From the NCBI GenBank assembly GCA_029008095.1, contig JAQXJB010000026.1:1-64000 (forward strand): 64,000 nt of DNA, read 5' to 3'. The notes below the pieces were generated by a model that saw nothing but the letters and a program-made list of their open reading frames with translations, had not been told where the DNA came from and ran no database searches. Each line of letters opens with the position of its first letter. The stretch's first letter is position 1. Below, piece after piece: positions 36,649-46,296 of the stretch. The DNA is from Clostridiales bacterium (GTDB lineage: Bacteria; Bacillota; Clostridia; Oscillospirales; Oscillospiraceae). The translations under genes were made by a program, and so were the position numbers.

Positions 36649-37272
36649 ATGGCATACAAGGTTATTACGATTAGCAGAGAGTTCGGCACCGGTGCAAGAA
36701 CCATCGGTCAGAAGCTGGCGGAAGAGCTTGGGTTCGCCTATTATGACAGAGCCATCATTCAGATGGCAGCCGAAAAAAGCGGACTGAGTCCCGACTTTAT
36801 TGCGAAGAATGAGGAGAAGGCAAATAACAATTTCCTTTTCAATATTGCCACATCCGCCTACATATCATCCGGCATAAACCTGCAGTATACCGTTCCGGTA
36901 AATGACAGAGCGTTCATAGCTCAGTCTGACGTTATCCGCGAGGTTGCAGCTCAGGGCAACTGCGTTATTATCGGCAGATGCGCAAACTATGTTCTCAACG
37001 ACCATCCCAACGTCATGAAGGTATTTGTTCGCGCTGAGAAGCCCGACCGTATCGCCCGCTGTATCAATGAGTATGGCTATGACCCCAAGACTGTCGAAGC
37101 GGAGCTCGCAAAGATCGATAAAGGCCGCGCCAGCTACTATAAGTATTATACCGGCGCATCCTGGAAGGATATGGATAACTATGATATCTGCATAAACACC
37201 TCCAAGACCGACATCGACCTTGCGGTAAAAGCTCTCGCTGACTTCGCAAAAATCACCTTTGGCCACAAATAA
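36649..37272 (+). CDS. cytidylate-kinase-like protein
   Basis: 207 residues; AAGGAGGGACTTAT before the ATG. It matches the Cytidylate_kin2 family: VITISREFGTGARTIGQKLAEEL (P-loop-like, G-T-G-A-R-T-I), FAYYDRAIIQMAAEKSG, CVIIGRCANYVL and VFVRAEKPDRIARC. Canonical CMP kinase has GPAG[A/S]GK[S/T] in the P-loop, which is changed here, so the substrate may differ. It has its own promoter and terminator. The role is probably nucleotide metabolism, but it is untested. Confidence 0.85.
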   Translation: MAYKVITISREFGTGARTIGQKLAEELGFAYYDRAIIQMAAEKSGLSPDFIAKNEEKANNNFLFNIATSAYISSGINLQYTVPVNDRAFIAQSDVIREVAAQGNCVIIGRCANYVLNDHPNVMKVFVRAEKPDRIARCINEYGYDPKTVEAELAKIDKGRASYYKYYTGASWKDMDNYDICINTSKTDIDLAVKALADFAKITFGHK

Positions 37273-37290
37273 GATATCAAATAATTGAAA

Positions 37291-37323
37291 ACAGCCCGAG
37301 GCCTAATGGCTTCGGGCTGTTTA
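37291..37323 (+). terminator. terminator after the cytidylate-kinase-like gene
   Basis: ACAGCCCGAGGCC pairs with GGCTTCGGGCTGT (one mismatch) around TAAT, followed by TT. Confidence 0.75.
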
Positions 37324-37338
37324 AGTACAGGAGCAAAT

Positions 37339-38691
37339 GTGAAAGAAAAAATACTCAAGCACATAAACCGATCTGTGGGCGTGCCGGAGTTTATATCCGG
37401 ACTGTTTGTGATCCTTATGCTGACGGTACAGCTCTTTGCTGTCGGCCCACAGGGCTATGCAAATATCACCATTGTAAAATATATCTCATTTCTCGCCGTC
37501 AGCGGAGCTTTTGCCGCCTCTATGCTCGCTTGGGGAACAGGAAAAAGGCCGCGTCACGGCAAACGTCTGAGCTGTCGCAAAATAAGCGTTACAGAACTGT
37601 GTGTGCTCATATATTTTGCATTTACTGTAATTTCAGCGCTGGTATCGGAGTTTTTTCCGGATACCCTAATCGGAGCGAACCGCCGCGAGGGAGCGTTGAC
37701 AATAGGTATTTACTGCTTTATCTTCCTGCTGCTGTCCCGGAATTTGCCGGCGGGGAAGTGGATAGTGTACCTTACCGCGGCGGTCATGACCGTATACTCT
37801 CTGCTGTGTATACTGCAGCTATTGAAAATAAATGCCCTCGGGCTTTTTCCTGATGGAATGACCTACTATGACGCGGGAGAAAAATACTCCGGAGAATTTC
37901 TGGGCACGCTGGGCAATGCGGGGCTTACCGCGTCACTGCTTTGCCTGACATCATCGATGCTCCTGATATATATTTCCCGGGCAAAGGAAAGGGCACGATA
38001 TTTGCTTGCCGCGCCTGTGCTGCTCTGTATGGCGGTCCTCATGCTGTCCCGAATAGCTGCGGGAATTCTTGGCTTTTTTGCGGGAATATTTATCTCTCTT
38101 CCTTTTGTCTTTGGATTTGGGAAAAAAACAAGAAATTTTTTGATAATTGCCGAATTGCTGATGATATGTTTCCTTCTGGCTGCTGTTTATCGTATTGATT
38201 TTGAAAGCGGTATACTCTATGAGCTGCATAGCATCCTCCACGGAAACTTCGACGATTCATTTGGCACGAGCAGAATTTTTATCTGGCGCAATACGCTGCC
38301 CCTTATTCCGAGCCGCCCGCTGCTTGGAGGCGGTCCGGACACGTTGGCGCAGCGCATCGGCGTTATTTTTGAAACGGCGAGAGAGGACGGTACGGTTAAG
38401 AAGGCCACCATAGACGCGGCTCATAACGAATATCTCAATATTGCCGTATGCCAGGGCATCCCGGCTCTTATTGCATATCTGGCAGCGGTAATATCAACGC
38501 TTGTGCGTTTTGTTAAAAGTCATACCGATGACCCGATTGCGGCGGCATTTGCCGTGGGAATAGTCTGCTATTGTGTGCAGGCGTTTTTCGGCATAAGTAT
38601 GTTCATTTCCACGCCGTACTTTTGGATATTCTGGGCTCTTCTGAAGAGCAGACTGAGGTATCTGAAGGAAAAGAAATTAGCTTTAAAATGA
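37339..38691 (+). CDS. O-antigen ligase-like membrane protein
   Basis: 450 residues from a GTG with AGGAG 5 nt upstream; upstream in-frame ATGs fall inside the terminator. About ten hydrophobic segments are spread over the protein. The Wzy_C/O-antigen-ligase region is recognised by RIFIWRNTLPLIPSRPLLGGGPDT and AAHNEYLNIAVCQGIPALIAYLAAVI, including the conserved His-Asn-Glu. Such proteins ligate or polymerise surface glycans. No other glycan gene is adjacent, so the acceptor is unknown; a teichoic acid or exopolysaccharide role is possible. Confidence 0.8.
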   Translation: MKEKILKHINRSVGVPEFISGLFVILMLTVQLFAVGPQGYANITIVKYISFLAVSGAFAASMLAWGTGKRPRHGKRLSCRKISVTELCVLIYFAFTVISALVSEFFPDTLIGANRREGALTIGIYCFIFLLLSRNLPAGKWIVYLTAAVMTVYSLLCILQLLKINALGLFPDGMTYYDAGEKYSGEFLGTLGNAGLTASLLCLTSSMLLIYISRAKERARYLLAAPVLLCMAVLMLSRIAAGILGFFAGIFISLPFVFGFGKKTRNFLIIAELLMICFLLAAVYRIDFESGILYELHSILHGNFDDSFGTSRIFIWRNTLPLIPSRPLLGGGPDTLAQRIGVIFETAREDGTVKKATIDAAHNEYLNIAVCQGIPALIAYLAAVISTLVRFVKSHTDDPIAAAFAVGIVCYCVQAFFGISMFISTPYFWIFWALLKSRLRYLKEKKLALK

Positions 38692-38696
38692 ACGGT

Positions 38697-38727
38697 AAAA
38701 CGACGGTATCACGGATACCGTCGTTTT
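38697..38727. terminator. bidirectional terminator
   Basis: AAAACGACGGTATC (38697-38710) and GATACCGTCGTTTT (38714-38727) are perfect complements with an ACG loop. It lies between two convergent genes. Confidence 0.9.
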
Positions 38728-38742
38728 GCTGTAAACATATGC

Positions 38743-39783
38743 TTATCTCGTTTCCGGCAGTGTTACCTTGAAGGTGCTGCCTTCACCTTCGGCGCTGGTT
38801 ACGGAGATGCGTCCGCCGCACAGGTCGAGTATCTTTTTTACAAGGGACAAGCCTATACCGTTGCCCTCTGAACGGTGCGATGTATCTCCTTGATAGAATT
38901 TCTCAAAAATATGCTTCAGGGTCTCACCGCTCATGCCGATCCCTTCGTCGCGGACGGTGGCTACAATGACGCCGCTGTCTTTGAACAGGCGTACAGTGAT
39001 GCGGCCACCGACAGGACTGAACTTTATAGCATTCCCGATGATATTTAACCAAACCTGCATCAGCAGGCTCTCACTGTTGGTGATGTATATGTCATCCAGC
39101 TCAATGTCCATATCTATCTCTTTGGCGCTCCATTTTGGAGCCAGCATTACAAGACTCTGACGTATCTGCTCATCAAGCTGATAGTGGGTTACCTCGGCTG
39201 GAATAGTTTGATTTTCAACCTTGGAGAGCATCAGAATATTGCCGGCGAGCTCCGAAAGCCTGCTTGTGTTGAAAAGTATCTTTTCCACGTATTCCTGTTC
39301 TTCATCTTCAGTCAGGCTTCTATCCTGAAGCAGGGTTGCATAGCCCTCAATGGCATTGAGCGGAGTTTTGAACTCATGTGAAACATTGGCGATAAAATCG
39401 CTGCGCAGAGTTTCGATGGTACCCAGTTCCTCCACCATGTGATTGAAATTTACGTAGGTCTGCTGCACTTCTTCGATATAGCTGTCTGTATCCAGACGAA
39501 TTTTGAAGTCTCCTTTTGCCACCTGGTTTGATGCTCTGCTTATTTTAAGGATAGGGGAGAGCAGCCATTTACCCGCCAATGCCGTAAGCACGGTACTGAT
39601 GACGATACTGACAGTATATATCCATAGAATGAACGTAAAGGGAGATGCAAATATTGACCTTAGCATACCGGCACGATACAGAGAGAGACCTATAGCGGCA
39701 GTGAAGATCATGGAGATGCTGAGCATAATGAAGATGATAAAGGAGGCATACAGCCTGAGACTTCTGCTTACTTTAGACTTCAA
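38743..39783 (-). CDS. sensor histidine kinase
   Basis: 346 residues; the frame opens with a TTG at 39783 that overlaps the response-regulator stop by 11 nt, and an internal start is possible. Two membrane segments (about 12-35 and 42-70) leave almost no extracytoplasmic loop, so the sensor input is probably intramembrane or via a partner protein. A HAMP region follows, then HisKA FIANVSHEFKTPLNAIEGY (phospho-His) and HATPase motifs IGNAIKFSP, VRDEGIGMSG and GNGIGLSLVKKI. A two-TM, short-loop kinase beside a MacB-like ABC transporter suggests an antimicrobial-peptide or envelope stress sensor. Confidence 0.9.
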   Translation of the reverse strand: MKSKVSRSLRLYASFIIFIMLSISMIFTAAIGLSLYRAGMLRSIFASPFTFILWIYTVSIVISTVLTALAGKWLLSPILKISRASNQVAKGDFKIRLDTDSYIEEVQQTYVNFNHMVEELGTIETLRSDFIANVSHEFKTPLNAIEGYATLLQDRSLTEDEEQEYVEKILFNTSRLSELAGNILMLSKVENQTIPAEVTHYQLDEQIRQSLVMLAPKWSAKEIDMDIELDDIYITNSESLLMQVWLNIIGNAIKFSPVGGRITVRLFKDSGVIVATVRDEGIGMSGETLKHIFEKFYQGDTSHRSEGNGIGLSLVKKILDLCGGRISVTSAEGEGSTFKVTLPETR

Positions 39784-40453
39784 CCTTCTTCACCGCCTTG
39801 TAACCGATGCCGCGTACCGTTACTATCTCGAAGTCATCGCTGTCCCTGAATCTGTCTCTGAGTCTGTTGATATGTACATCCACTGTGCGGGACTCCGTTT
39901 CGGTGTCCAATCCCCATATGTCATCCATGAGCTGCTGACGGGTGTATATGTGGTTGGGGTAGGATAGAAGCTTGTATAAGAGCATAAATTCCTTTTGAGG
40001 CAGAACGTAGGACTTTCCGCCCTTGATCACAGAAAGAGAGTCGTATTCAAGAACCGTGCCGCCTACAGTCAGCTTTTTCTCACTTATCATCTTAGATCTG
40101 CGAAGGAGGGCGCCTACTCGCAGCACCATCTCATTAACGTTTACAGGCTTTACCATATAATCGTCAGTGCCCGCGCCAAATCCTGCCTGCATATCCTGAA
40201 AGCGGTCTTTAGCGGTTATCATCAGCACCGGGATGTCGAGCTTGGCGTCGCGCAGTTCGCGCACGAACTCATAGCCGTCCATGTTCGGCATCATAACGTC
40301 GGAAATGATCAGGTCAATATATTCGGTCTCAAGCTTGTTCATAGCGTCTACGCCATCGCAGGCGTTTATCACGGCATAGCCGTTTTTCTCCAAAACTCGT
40401 CTGAAAAGTTGACCCAGCTCTACGTCATCTTCAACTATAAGAATTTTAAACAT
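39773..40453 (-). CDS. OmpR-family response regulator
   Basis: 226 residues from the ATG at 40453 with AGGGTGATT upstream. The receiver domain has EDD at the N terminus, the phospho-acceptor Asp in LIISDVMMPNMDG and Lys in MITAKD. The C-terminal winged helix (about 130-226: PQKEFMLLYKLLSYPNHIYTRQQLMDDIWG, RTVDVHINRLRDRF, TVRGIGYKAV) binds DNA. It overlaps the kinase gene, and its start is 210 nt from the divergent ABC transporter gene; direct repeats at 40600-40616 are candidate sites. Confidence 0.95.
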   Translation of the reverse strand: MFKILIVEDDVELGQLFRRVLEKNGYAVINACDGVDAMNKLETEYIDLIISDVMMPNMDGYEFVRELRDAKLDIPVLMITAKDRFQDMQAGFGAGTDDYMVKPVNVNEMVLRVGALLRRSKMISEKKLTVGGTVLEYDSLSVIKGGKSYVLPQKEFMLLYKLLSYPNHIYTRQQLMDDIWGLDTETESRTVDVHINRLRDRFRDSDDFEIVTVRGIGYKAVKKVEV

Positions 40454-40510
40454 GATAATCACCCTATATCAATATACATTATTCGGCCGTTGAATTCAAT
40501 AATTCTACAT

Positions 40511-40544
40511 TATTAATGCTGATTTTAGAGTATCAGCATTAATA
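40511..40544. promoter_or_regulatory. 13-bp perfect inverted repeat in the TCS-ABC gap
   Basis: TATTAATGCTGAT (40511-40523) and ATCAGCATTAATA (40532-40544) are exact complements with an 8-nt loop. It lies between the divergent regulator and transporter genes and may be an operator. Confidence 0.55.
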
Positions 40545-40599
40545 AAACATCAACAGCCGGAACTGGAAATATAAAATGTCAACGGAAAATTCATTTTTT

Positions 40600-40616
40600 G
40601 TTGATGTTGGGTTGAT
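40600..40616 (+). promoter_or_regulatory. direct GTTGAT repeats, candidate response-regulator site
   Basis: GTTGAT occurs at 40600 and 40611, an 11-bp period that fits OmpR-type tandem binding. A reverse copy (ATCAAC) is at 40549-40554. The repeats end about 48 nt before the transporter start. Confidence 0.4.
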
Positions 40617-40663
40617 AATGAACGATTATGATTTTGATAAATCAAAGCTCAGGGGGGAAATAT

Positions 40664-43630
40664 ATGCTCTTTTTGGATAATATCGTTAAAAATTATTCTA
40701 TGGGCGATATGGAAGTGCAGGCGCTGAAAGGCGTGAGCCTGAAATTCCGGGAAAATGAATTTGTATCCATTCTCGGACAGTCCGGCTGCGGCAAGACAAC
40801 ACTTCTGAATATCATCGGCGGTCTTGACCAGTATACCTCCGGTGACCTTGTAATAAACGGTAAGTCTACAAAAGATTTCAAGGACTCCGATTGGGATACA
40901 TACCGGAACCATTCCATCGGTTTCGTATTCCAAAGCTATAACCTTATCCCCCATCAAACGGTACTTTCAAACGTCGAACTTGCTCTCACCCTTTCCGGCG
41001 TAAGCAAGGCAGAACGCCGCAAGCGCGCTATTGATGCTCTTGAAAAGGTCGGCCTTGGAGATCAGCTAAAAAAGAAGCCCAACCAGATGTCCGGCGGACA
41101 GATGCAGCGCGTCGCCATTGCCCGAGCTCTGGTAAATAACCCGGATATACTCCTTGCGGATGAACCCACCGGTGCTCTTGATACTGAGACCAGTGTTCAG
41201 GTAATGGAGATACTCAAAGAGGTAGCAAAAGATCGCCTTGTAATCATGGTCACGCATAACCCTGACCTTGCTGCGCAGTATTCCAGCCGCATTATCCGAC
41301 TGCTGGACGGCGAGATAATCGGCGATACCAATCCCTATAACGGCGAGGAGCTTGTACCGCAGAAAGCGGAACTTAAGAAGCAGAAGAAACCGGCCATGTC
41401 CTTTTTCACGGCAGTGTCCCTTTCGCTGAACAACCTGATGACCAAGAAGGGAAGGACCTTCCTCACCGCCTTTGCCGGCAGCATAGGCATAATCGGTATA
41501 GCACTCATTCTGTCTGTATCCACCGGCGTGAATAACTATATAGACCGTGTACAGGAGGACACCCTTTCCTCTTATCCAATCACCCTCGAGGCAGAACGCC
41601 TGAATATGGACAGTCTTATGAGCTCGCTGATGGGAGTTTCCGCCAGTTCGGGAGAGAATGCCCATGAGCTTGATAAGGTTTATGTCAATTCCATAATGTA
41701 TGACATGATGAACACCATGTATTCCGCTGACGTAGAGGTCAACAATCTCAGTGCTTTCAAGGCTTTTCTGGATGCGGAGATGGAGGGCGAGAACCCATCA
41801 ACCGCGCTCAGGGAAAACGTAAGCGCAATAGAGTACAGCTATGACCTCGACTTAAACATTTATACTCAGGATGTTGACGGGCATATTATAAAGTCTGATT
41901 TCATGGCGTTGTGGGAACAGATGTATACCTCCGCGACCGGCGCAGCCGTTGAAGGCAGTGACGTGGGAAGCATGATGACAAGTATGTCTCAGATGACCGG
42001 CATGACAGGCGGTATCATGATTTGGGACGAAATGCTTCCCGGAGAGAACGGAGAGATAATAAATCCTATTCTCGAAGAGCAGTATGACGTTATTGCCGGT
42101 ACATGGCCTCAGTCCTACAACGAGGTAGTGCTGATAGTCGACTCCAAAAATGAAGTCAGCGATGTTGTTCTTTATTCTCTTGGCCTGAAACGGGCTGAGG
42201 ATATGTATAATGTGTTACTGTCCATGATGAAGGGCGAAACCGTCGATACATCGTCCCTTGAAAGCTGGACATATGATGAGATACTCGGCAAAACATTCAA
42301 ACTCATTTACTCGTCCGACTGCTATCAGCCAAACGCCGATGGCACTTATACAAACGTTTTGGATACCGAGCTGGGCCTCAAGACCCTTTACAACAACGGC
42401 ACAGAGCTGAAAATAGTTGGTATAATCCGGCCTGATGAGGATGCCATCGCCGGTATGATGGGCGGCGCCATAGGCTATACATCCGCGCTTACAGACCATA
42501 TCATCGCCGAAACTGCCAATAAAGCACTCGTCATTGAGCAGATGGAAAACCCCGAAACAGATGTTTTGACTGGGCTGCCTTTCGTTTCCGAGGATACACC
42601 TGAGCCCGGTGACGCAGAGAAGGCCGAGACTGTCAAAGCCTATCTGGAAACCGTAAGCAATGCAAAAAAAGCTGAAATAATCACTGACTATATGTCCACA
42701 CCTTCAGAGGAATACGTTGCCGGTATCGTAGAGAGTAATATGCAGGGACTTACCCGCGAATACATCGAGCAGATGGTTACTCAGTCTTATCCGGAGTATG
42801 AGAACATGCTGCCGTCTATGGATGACGATACGCTCTTCGGATATGTCCGTCAGATGATGGCGGAGCAGATAACTCAGCAGTATTCCGAACAGATACAGGC
42901 TCAGCTTGGTTCTTATACCACCGACCAGCTTGCCGCCATGTTCTCCGCCCAGCCCTTTACTGAAGCCGAGTATGTGGTCCTCTATGATGAGTATATGCCC
43001 CGAACCGTATCCGATTCTACATATGACGATAACATGAGGGCTCTCGGCTACGTCGATCCTGACAGCCCGTCAACTATCAATATTTACGCGGCTACATTTG
43101 AGGCAAAGGATACAATTGCCGATATAATTGACGACTATAACAAGGGTGTTTCTGAAGCAGATAAGATAAACTATACCGACTATGTGGCTCTGATGATGTC
43201 CTCCGTAAGCACAATTATCAATGCCATTTCCTATGTGCTTATCGCTTTTGTCGCCATTTCTCTGGTGGTTTCCTCTATTATGATAGGCATCATTACTTAT
43301 ATCAGCGTTCTTGAGCGCACAAAGGAAATCGGTATACTGCGCTCCATCGGTGCTTCCAAGCGCGATATTTCCCGAGTGTTCAACGCCGAGACTCTTCTTG
43401 TCGGCTTGACGGCCGGAGTGATAGGTATAGTCGTCACCCTTATTTTGTGCATTCCTATTAATGCTATAATTCACCATTTAACAGGTATTATGATACTCAA
43501 TGCCACGCTGCCTCCGGTCGCCGCAGTTATCCTCATAGCAATAAGCGTTGTGCTTACTGTGATTGCGGGCCTCATTCCTTCCAGGGTGGCGGCTAACAAG
43601 GATCCGGTCATAGCTCTCCGGACTGAATAA
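40664..43630 (+). CDS. ABC transporter, fused ATPase and FtsX-type permease (MacB-like)
   Basis: 988 residues from the ATG at 40664 with CAGGGGGGAAATAT upstream. The N-terminal ATPase has Walker [11 protein letters not shown], signature [10 protein letters not shown], Walker [13 protein letters not shown] and VTHNP. A first membrane segment follows near 275-295 ([18 protein letters not shown]), then a very large extracytoplasmic domain (about 300-840), then FtsX-type segments with [29 protein letters not shown] and [18 protein letters not shown] at the end. It probably extracts or signals a peptide or lipid-envelope substrate. The divergent two-component system probably controls it. Confidence 0.9.
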   Translation: MLFLDNIVKNYSMGDMEVQALKGVSLKFRENEFVSILGQSGCGKTTLLNIIGGLDQYTSGDLVINGKSTKDFKDSDWDTYRNHSIGFVFQSYNLIPHQTVLSNVELALTLSGVSKAERRKRAIDALEKVGLGDQLKKKPNQMSGGQMQRVAIARALVNNPDILLADEPTGALDTETSVQVMEILKEVAKDRLVIMVTHNPDLAAQYSSRIIRLLDGEIIGDTNPYNGEELVPQKAELKKQKKPAMSFFTAVSLSLNNLMTKKGRTFLTAFAGSIGIIGIALILSVSTGVNNYIDRVQEDTLSSYPITLEAERLNMDSLMSSLMGVSASSGENAHELDKVYVNSIMYDMMNTMYSADVEVNNLSAFKAFLDAEMEGENPSTALRENVSAIEYSYDLDLNIYTQDVDGHIIKSDFMALWEQMYTSATGAAVEGSDVGSMMTSMSQMTGMTGGIMIWDEMLPGENGEIINPILEEQYDVIAGTWPQSYNEVVLIVDSKNEVSDVVLYSLGLKRAEDMYNVLLSMMKGETVDTSSLESWTYDEILGKTFKLIYSSDCYQPNADGTYTNVLDTELGLKTLYNNGTELKIVGIIRPDEDAIAGMMGGAIGYTSALTDHIIAETANKALVIEQMENPETDVLTGLPFVSEDTPEPGDAEKAETVKAYLETVSNAKKAEIITDYMSTPSEEYVAGIVESNMQGLTREYIEQMVTQSYPEYENMLPSMDDDTLFGYVRQMMAEQITQQYSEQIQAQLGSYTTDQLAAMFSAQPFTEAEYVVLYDEYMPRTVSDSTYDDNMRALGYVDPDSPSTINIYAATFEAKDTIADIIDDYNKGVSEADKINYTDYVALMMSSVSTIINAISYVLIAFVAISLVVSSIMIGIITYISVLERTKEIGILRSIGASKRDISRVFNAETLLVGLTAGVIGIVVTLILCIPINAIIHHLTGIMILNATLPPVAAVILIAISVVLTVIAGLIPSRVAANKDPVIALRTE

Positions 43631-43643
43631 TGGTCAATCCCGC

Positions 43644-43731
43644 ATTTTCGGCATTTTTCCCATCCAACAAATTATTCTCCGATTTTCTATTCCCTCCCCA
43701 AATCTTTTTTCCCACTCTTGATGCCGAAAAT
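43644..43731. repeat. 11-bp inverted repeat around a G-poor pyrimidine tract
   Basis: ATTTTCGGCAT (43644-43654) and ATGCCGAAAAT (43721-43731) flank 66 nt that contain only two or three G residues on the plus strand. It lies in the 3' untranslated region of the ABC gene. Confidence 0.55.
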
Positions 43732-43744
43732 GTTGGTTGATAGA

Positions 43745-43789
43745 AAAGCGCAACGGCGATACACAAGAAATGTACTGCCGTTGCGCTTT
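43745..43789. terminator. bidirectional terminator
   Basis: AAAGCGCAACGGC (43745-43757) pairs with GCCGTTGCGCTTT (43777-43789). It separates the convergent ABC and SDR genes. Confidence 0.8.
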
Positions 43790-43790
43790 A

Positions 43791-44549
43791 TTATGTTCTT
43801 GCAGCGTTTATCATTATAGAATGGGGGATGATCTTTGCCAGCACCCGGTAAAGCTTGAAAAAAGCCCGAGGCGTATATACTGCTTGGCCCTTTTTTGCGG
43901 CCTTTATGCTGCCTGCCGCAACCTTATCCGGCTCACAGTAGGGGAGAACGTCGAAGGTTTTGGACTTGCCCTTGATGTTGCCCTTATAGATAAAAGCAGT
44001 GTCCATCGGTCCGGGACATACCGCGGTAACGCTTATCTTTCGGCTTTTGAGTTCGTCCCAAAGTCCGCGGCTGAAAAAGCTTACATAGGCCTTCGTGGAG
44101 CTGTAAACGGTCATTCTTGAATTTGGGCAGAACGAGGCTATGGAGGATATATTGATAATATGCCCACCTGCGGGAACATAAGGAACGCAGATATGGGTCA
44201 CGGCGGTGAGCGCACGGACATTCAGTTCCACCATGTTCAGTTGCGCGTCCAGCGGGCCGTCGCCTATATTGTTCAGATATCCGCAGCCCGCGTTGTTTAT
44301 AAGCAGAAATACTTCGGGCTTTTCGGCCTCAAGCTCCGCCGCTAAAGCTGAGAAGCTGGCGGTATCGCAGAGGTCAAGAGCGAGTATTTTAAAGCTTTTG
44401 CCGGGATGTTTGGCACATATTTCTTCCAGCTTGTCCCGGCTTCGGGCAATAAGCCAATATTCCTCTATCTCCGGAAATCCGTCGATGGACTTTTCCAGAA
44501 GCTTTTCTCCGAGTCCTGCTGAAGCGCCGGTTATTACAGCGATTTTCAT
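43791..44549 (-). CDS. short-chain dehydrogenase/reductase
   Basis: 252 residues from the ATG at 44549 (AGGAG 7-9 nt upstream); a TTG 9 nt earlier is less likely. Classical SDR motifs: IAVITGASAGLGEKL (NAD(P) loop, T-G-x3-G-x-G), LLINNAGCGYL, NISSIASF with the catalytic Ser, VYSSTKAYVSFF (Y-x-x-x-K) and VCPGPMDT. The substrate is unknown. It is divergent from the URO-D gene. Confidence 0.9.
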   Translation of the reverse strand: MKIAVITGASAGLGEKLLEKSIDGFPEIEEYWLIARSRDKLEEICAKHPGKSFKILALDLCDTASFSALAAELEAEKPEVFLLINNAGCGYLNNIGDGPLDAQLNMVELNVRALTAVTHICVPYVPAGGHIINISSIASFCPNSRMTVYSSTKAYVSFFSRGLWDELKSRKISVTAVCPGPMDTAFIYKGNIKGKSKTFDVLPYCEPDKVAAGSIKAAKKGQAVYTPRAFFKLYRVLAKIIPHSIMINAART

Positions 44550-44572
44550 ATGTTTCAACTCCTAAAAACAGC

Positions 44573-44601
44573 TTGTAACTTTGTGCTATTGATGATAGAA
44601 T
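44573..44601 (+). promoter_or_regulatory. promoter of the URO-D family gene
   Basis: TTGTAA (44573-44578), a 17-nt spacer and TAGAAT (44596-44601), 54 nt before the start. Confidence 0.6.
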
Positions 44602-44654
44602 ATCACATAAAGCTAAAAAAGAACAGCTTAAATATGCAGGAGGATAGATGAATT

Positions 44655-45743
44655 ATGAACCGTATTCCTTATTCTGACACCGAACTTCAGGTCACCGGTG
44701 AATATCTCAAGGCTAATGAGCCCGTTATGCCCGTAAAGCCCCTCAAGTACAATTATCCCGTCACTCCAAAGGAGAACCTTCTTGCCGCTTGGAAGCGCGA
44801 GGGTGCGCTCTGGTTTCCCAGCGTAGGCGGCGATATGATGTCCCTTGAGCCCAGAATCAATGTTGACCACGTTGCCCGTGCGGAGGTTCGCGACCTCGGC
44901 CCCGTTCACAGCGACGAAGAAAAGGGCGGCCCCGACCTCTTTGGCGTGCAGTGGGTTTATGTTCCCGTTGTCGGCGGCTCTATGGTTCAGCCCGGCGCTC
45001 CCATCCTGGATGACGTGAATGATTGGCCCGAGATAATCAAGTTCCCCGACATCGACGCAATGGATTGGGAAGACTGCGCCAGAGTCAACGCTCCCTTTAA
45101 CGGCGACGGACGCTCTCTTTCCGTCACCTTCCAGAACGGTATGTTCGAGCGCCTTATTTCCTTCATGGACTTTGAGAACGCCATCATGGCTCTTATCGAC
45201 GAGGATCAGCAGGAGGCTGTTCACGCTCTGTTCGACAAGCTGGCTGACATGTATATTCACATGATCTCCAAGTATCTTGAGTGCTTCGAGCTTGACGGCG
45301 TTATCTTCCACGATGACTGGGGTTCTCAGCGCGCTCCCTTCTTCTCCCTGGATACCTGCATGGAGATGATCGTTCCCCATATCAAGAAGATCGTTGACTT
45401 CTGCCACTCCAAGGGCCTCTGGTTCCAGCAGCATTCCTGCGGCAAGAACGAGATGCTCGTTCCCGCAATGATAGCCCAGGGCGTTGATATGTGGTGTCCC
45501 CAGGCTATGAACGATGTAAAGATGCTCAACGAGAAGTACGGCGACAAGATAATTCTTGGCGTAACTCCTCCCGCTGTCGCTCCTGATGCTTCCGATACTG
45601 AGATCGAGGCTGCGGCAAAGGCTTTCGTAGCCGAGTATGCTCCTACCTTCCAGGGGAAGCCCATCATCACATTCGACTTCATGTGCTCTCCAAAGTACAG
45701 AAACGAGATATACAAGCAGAGCCGTATCGCTCTGGACAAGTAA
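44655..45743 (+). CDS. uroporphyrinogen decarboxylase (URO-D) family protein, probable corrinoid methyltransferase-like
   Basis: 362 residues; AGGAGG lies 11 nt before the in-frame ATG. It is a URO-D barrel protein with FHDDWGSQRAPFFS, HIKKIVDFCHSKGLWFQQHSCGKNE and VDMWCPQAMNDVKML. The His...Cys...Cys pattern (QHSCG) resembles the zinc site of MtaA/CmuA-type methyltransferases that move methyl groups from corrinoid proteins, rather than true HemE. The codon use looks strongly biased (many CCC, CTT and AAG), as in highly expressed genes. No corrinoid protein gene is adjacent. The substrate is unknown. Confidence 0.8.
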   Translation: MNRIPYSDTELQVTGEYLKANEPVMPVKPLKYNYPVTPKENLLAAWKREGALWFPSVGGDMMSLEPRINVDHVARAEVRDLGPVHSDEEKGGPDLFGVQWVYVPVVGGSMVQPGAPILDDVNDWPEIIKFPDIDAMDWEDCARVNAPFNGDGRSLSVTFQNGMFERLISFMDFENAIMALIDEDQQEAVHALFDKLADMYIHMISKYLECFELDGVIFHDDWGSQRAPFFSLDTCMEMIVPHIKKIVDFCHSKGLWFQQHSCGKNEMLVPAMIAQGVDMWCPQAMNDVKMLNEKYGDKIILGVTPPAVAPDASDTEIEAAAKAFVAEYAPTFQGKPIITFDFMCSPKYRNEIYKQSRIALDK

Positions 45744-45754
45744 GTTTATACATA

Positions 45755-45787
45755 ACTGCCGCACCCAAACGGATGCGGCAGTTTTAT
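45755..45787 (+). terminator. terminator of the URO-D gene
   Basis: AACTGCCGCA (45755-45764) pairs with TGCGGCAGTT (45775-45784), followed by TT. Confidence 0.85.
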
Positions 45788-45826
45788 CTTTGCATATCGC
45801 GATGAGCAAAACGGCTCGCAACCCAT

Positions 45827-45860
45827 AAAAACCAGCCTGAGGCGCTCGGCCTCAGGCTGA
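45827..45860 (-). terminator. terminator of the small membrane protein gene
   Basis: CAGCCTGAGGC and GCCTCAGGCTG form a perfect stem; read on the minus strand a GGTTTTTA tail follows. Confidence 0.8.
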
Positions 45861-45864
45861 TTCG

Positions 45865-46119
45865 TTACTTATTATCATATTTTCCGGTCTTTTCGCTGTT
45901 CCCTCTGTTTTCCGCGTTTGCGTTTTTTTCAGCTTCGGCCTTGGCATTTTCCTTTAACATCTTCCTCATATGATACATTGTCAGTATAATATTGCCGACC
46001 ATACCCAGCAGGCAAAGACCGGCGGCTACATACGATACCGTTCCGACGCCGGGGGAGAATACAAAAACGATCATACCTAAAATCAGCACGCACATAAAAA
46101 CGATTTGAACCTTAGTCAT
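45865..46119 (-). CDS. small membrane protein
   Basis: 84 residues with AAGGAGC upstream. Two hydrophobic segments (about 5-22 and 26-50) are followed by a highly charged tail (RKMLKENAKAEAEKNANAENRG). I do not recognise the family. It has its own terminator, and its stop falls next to it, so it is probably a real single gene. The function is unknown. Confidence 0.65.
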   Translation of the reverse strand: MTKVQIVFMCVLILGMIVFVFSPGVGTVSYVAAGLCLLGMVGNIILTMYHMRKMLKENAKAEAEKNANAENRGNSEKTGKYDNK

Positions 46120-46207
46120 AGCCGTCCGCTCCTTTTAAATATGTGTTTTATTCTATTCTAAAATAATAATGCGTACCTGTCAATGCAAGTTTACGTCGCA
46201 ATAGGGA

Positions 46208-46236
46208 TTGAAAAAAATAACTGTTAATGCTAAAAT
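46208..46236 (+). promoter_or_regulatory. promoter of the alanyl-tRNA editing gene
   Basis: TTGAAA (46208-46213), a 17-nt spacer and TAAAAT (46231-46236), 61 nt before the ATG. Confidence 0.6.
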
Positions 46237-46296
46237 GAGAGCAACGCCGCTGACAGAATTAAGTGGTTTTGTTTCAGAAACATCCGGAGGCAAAGC

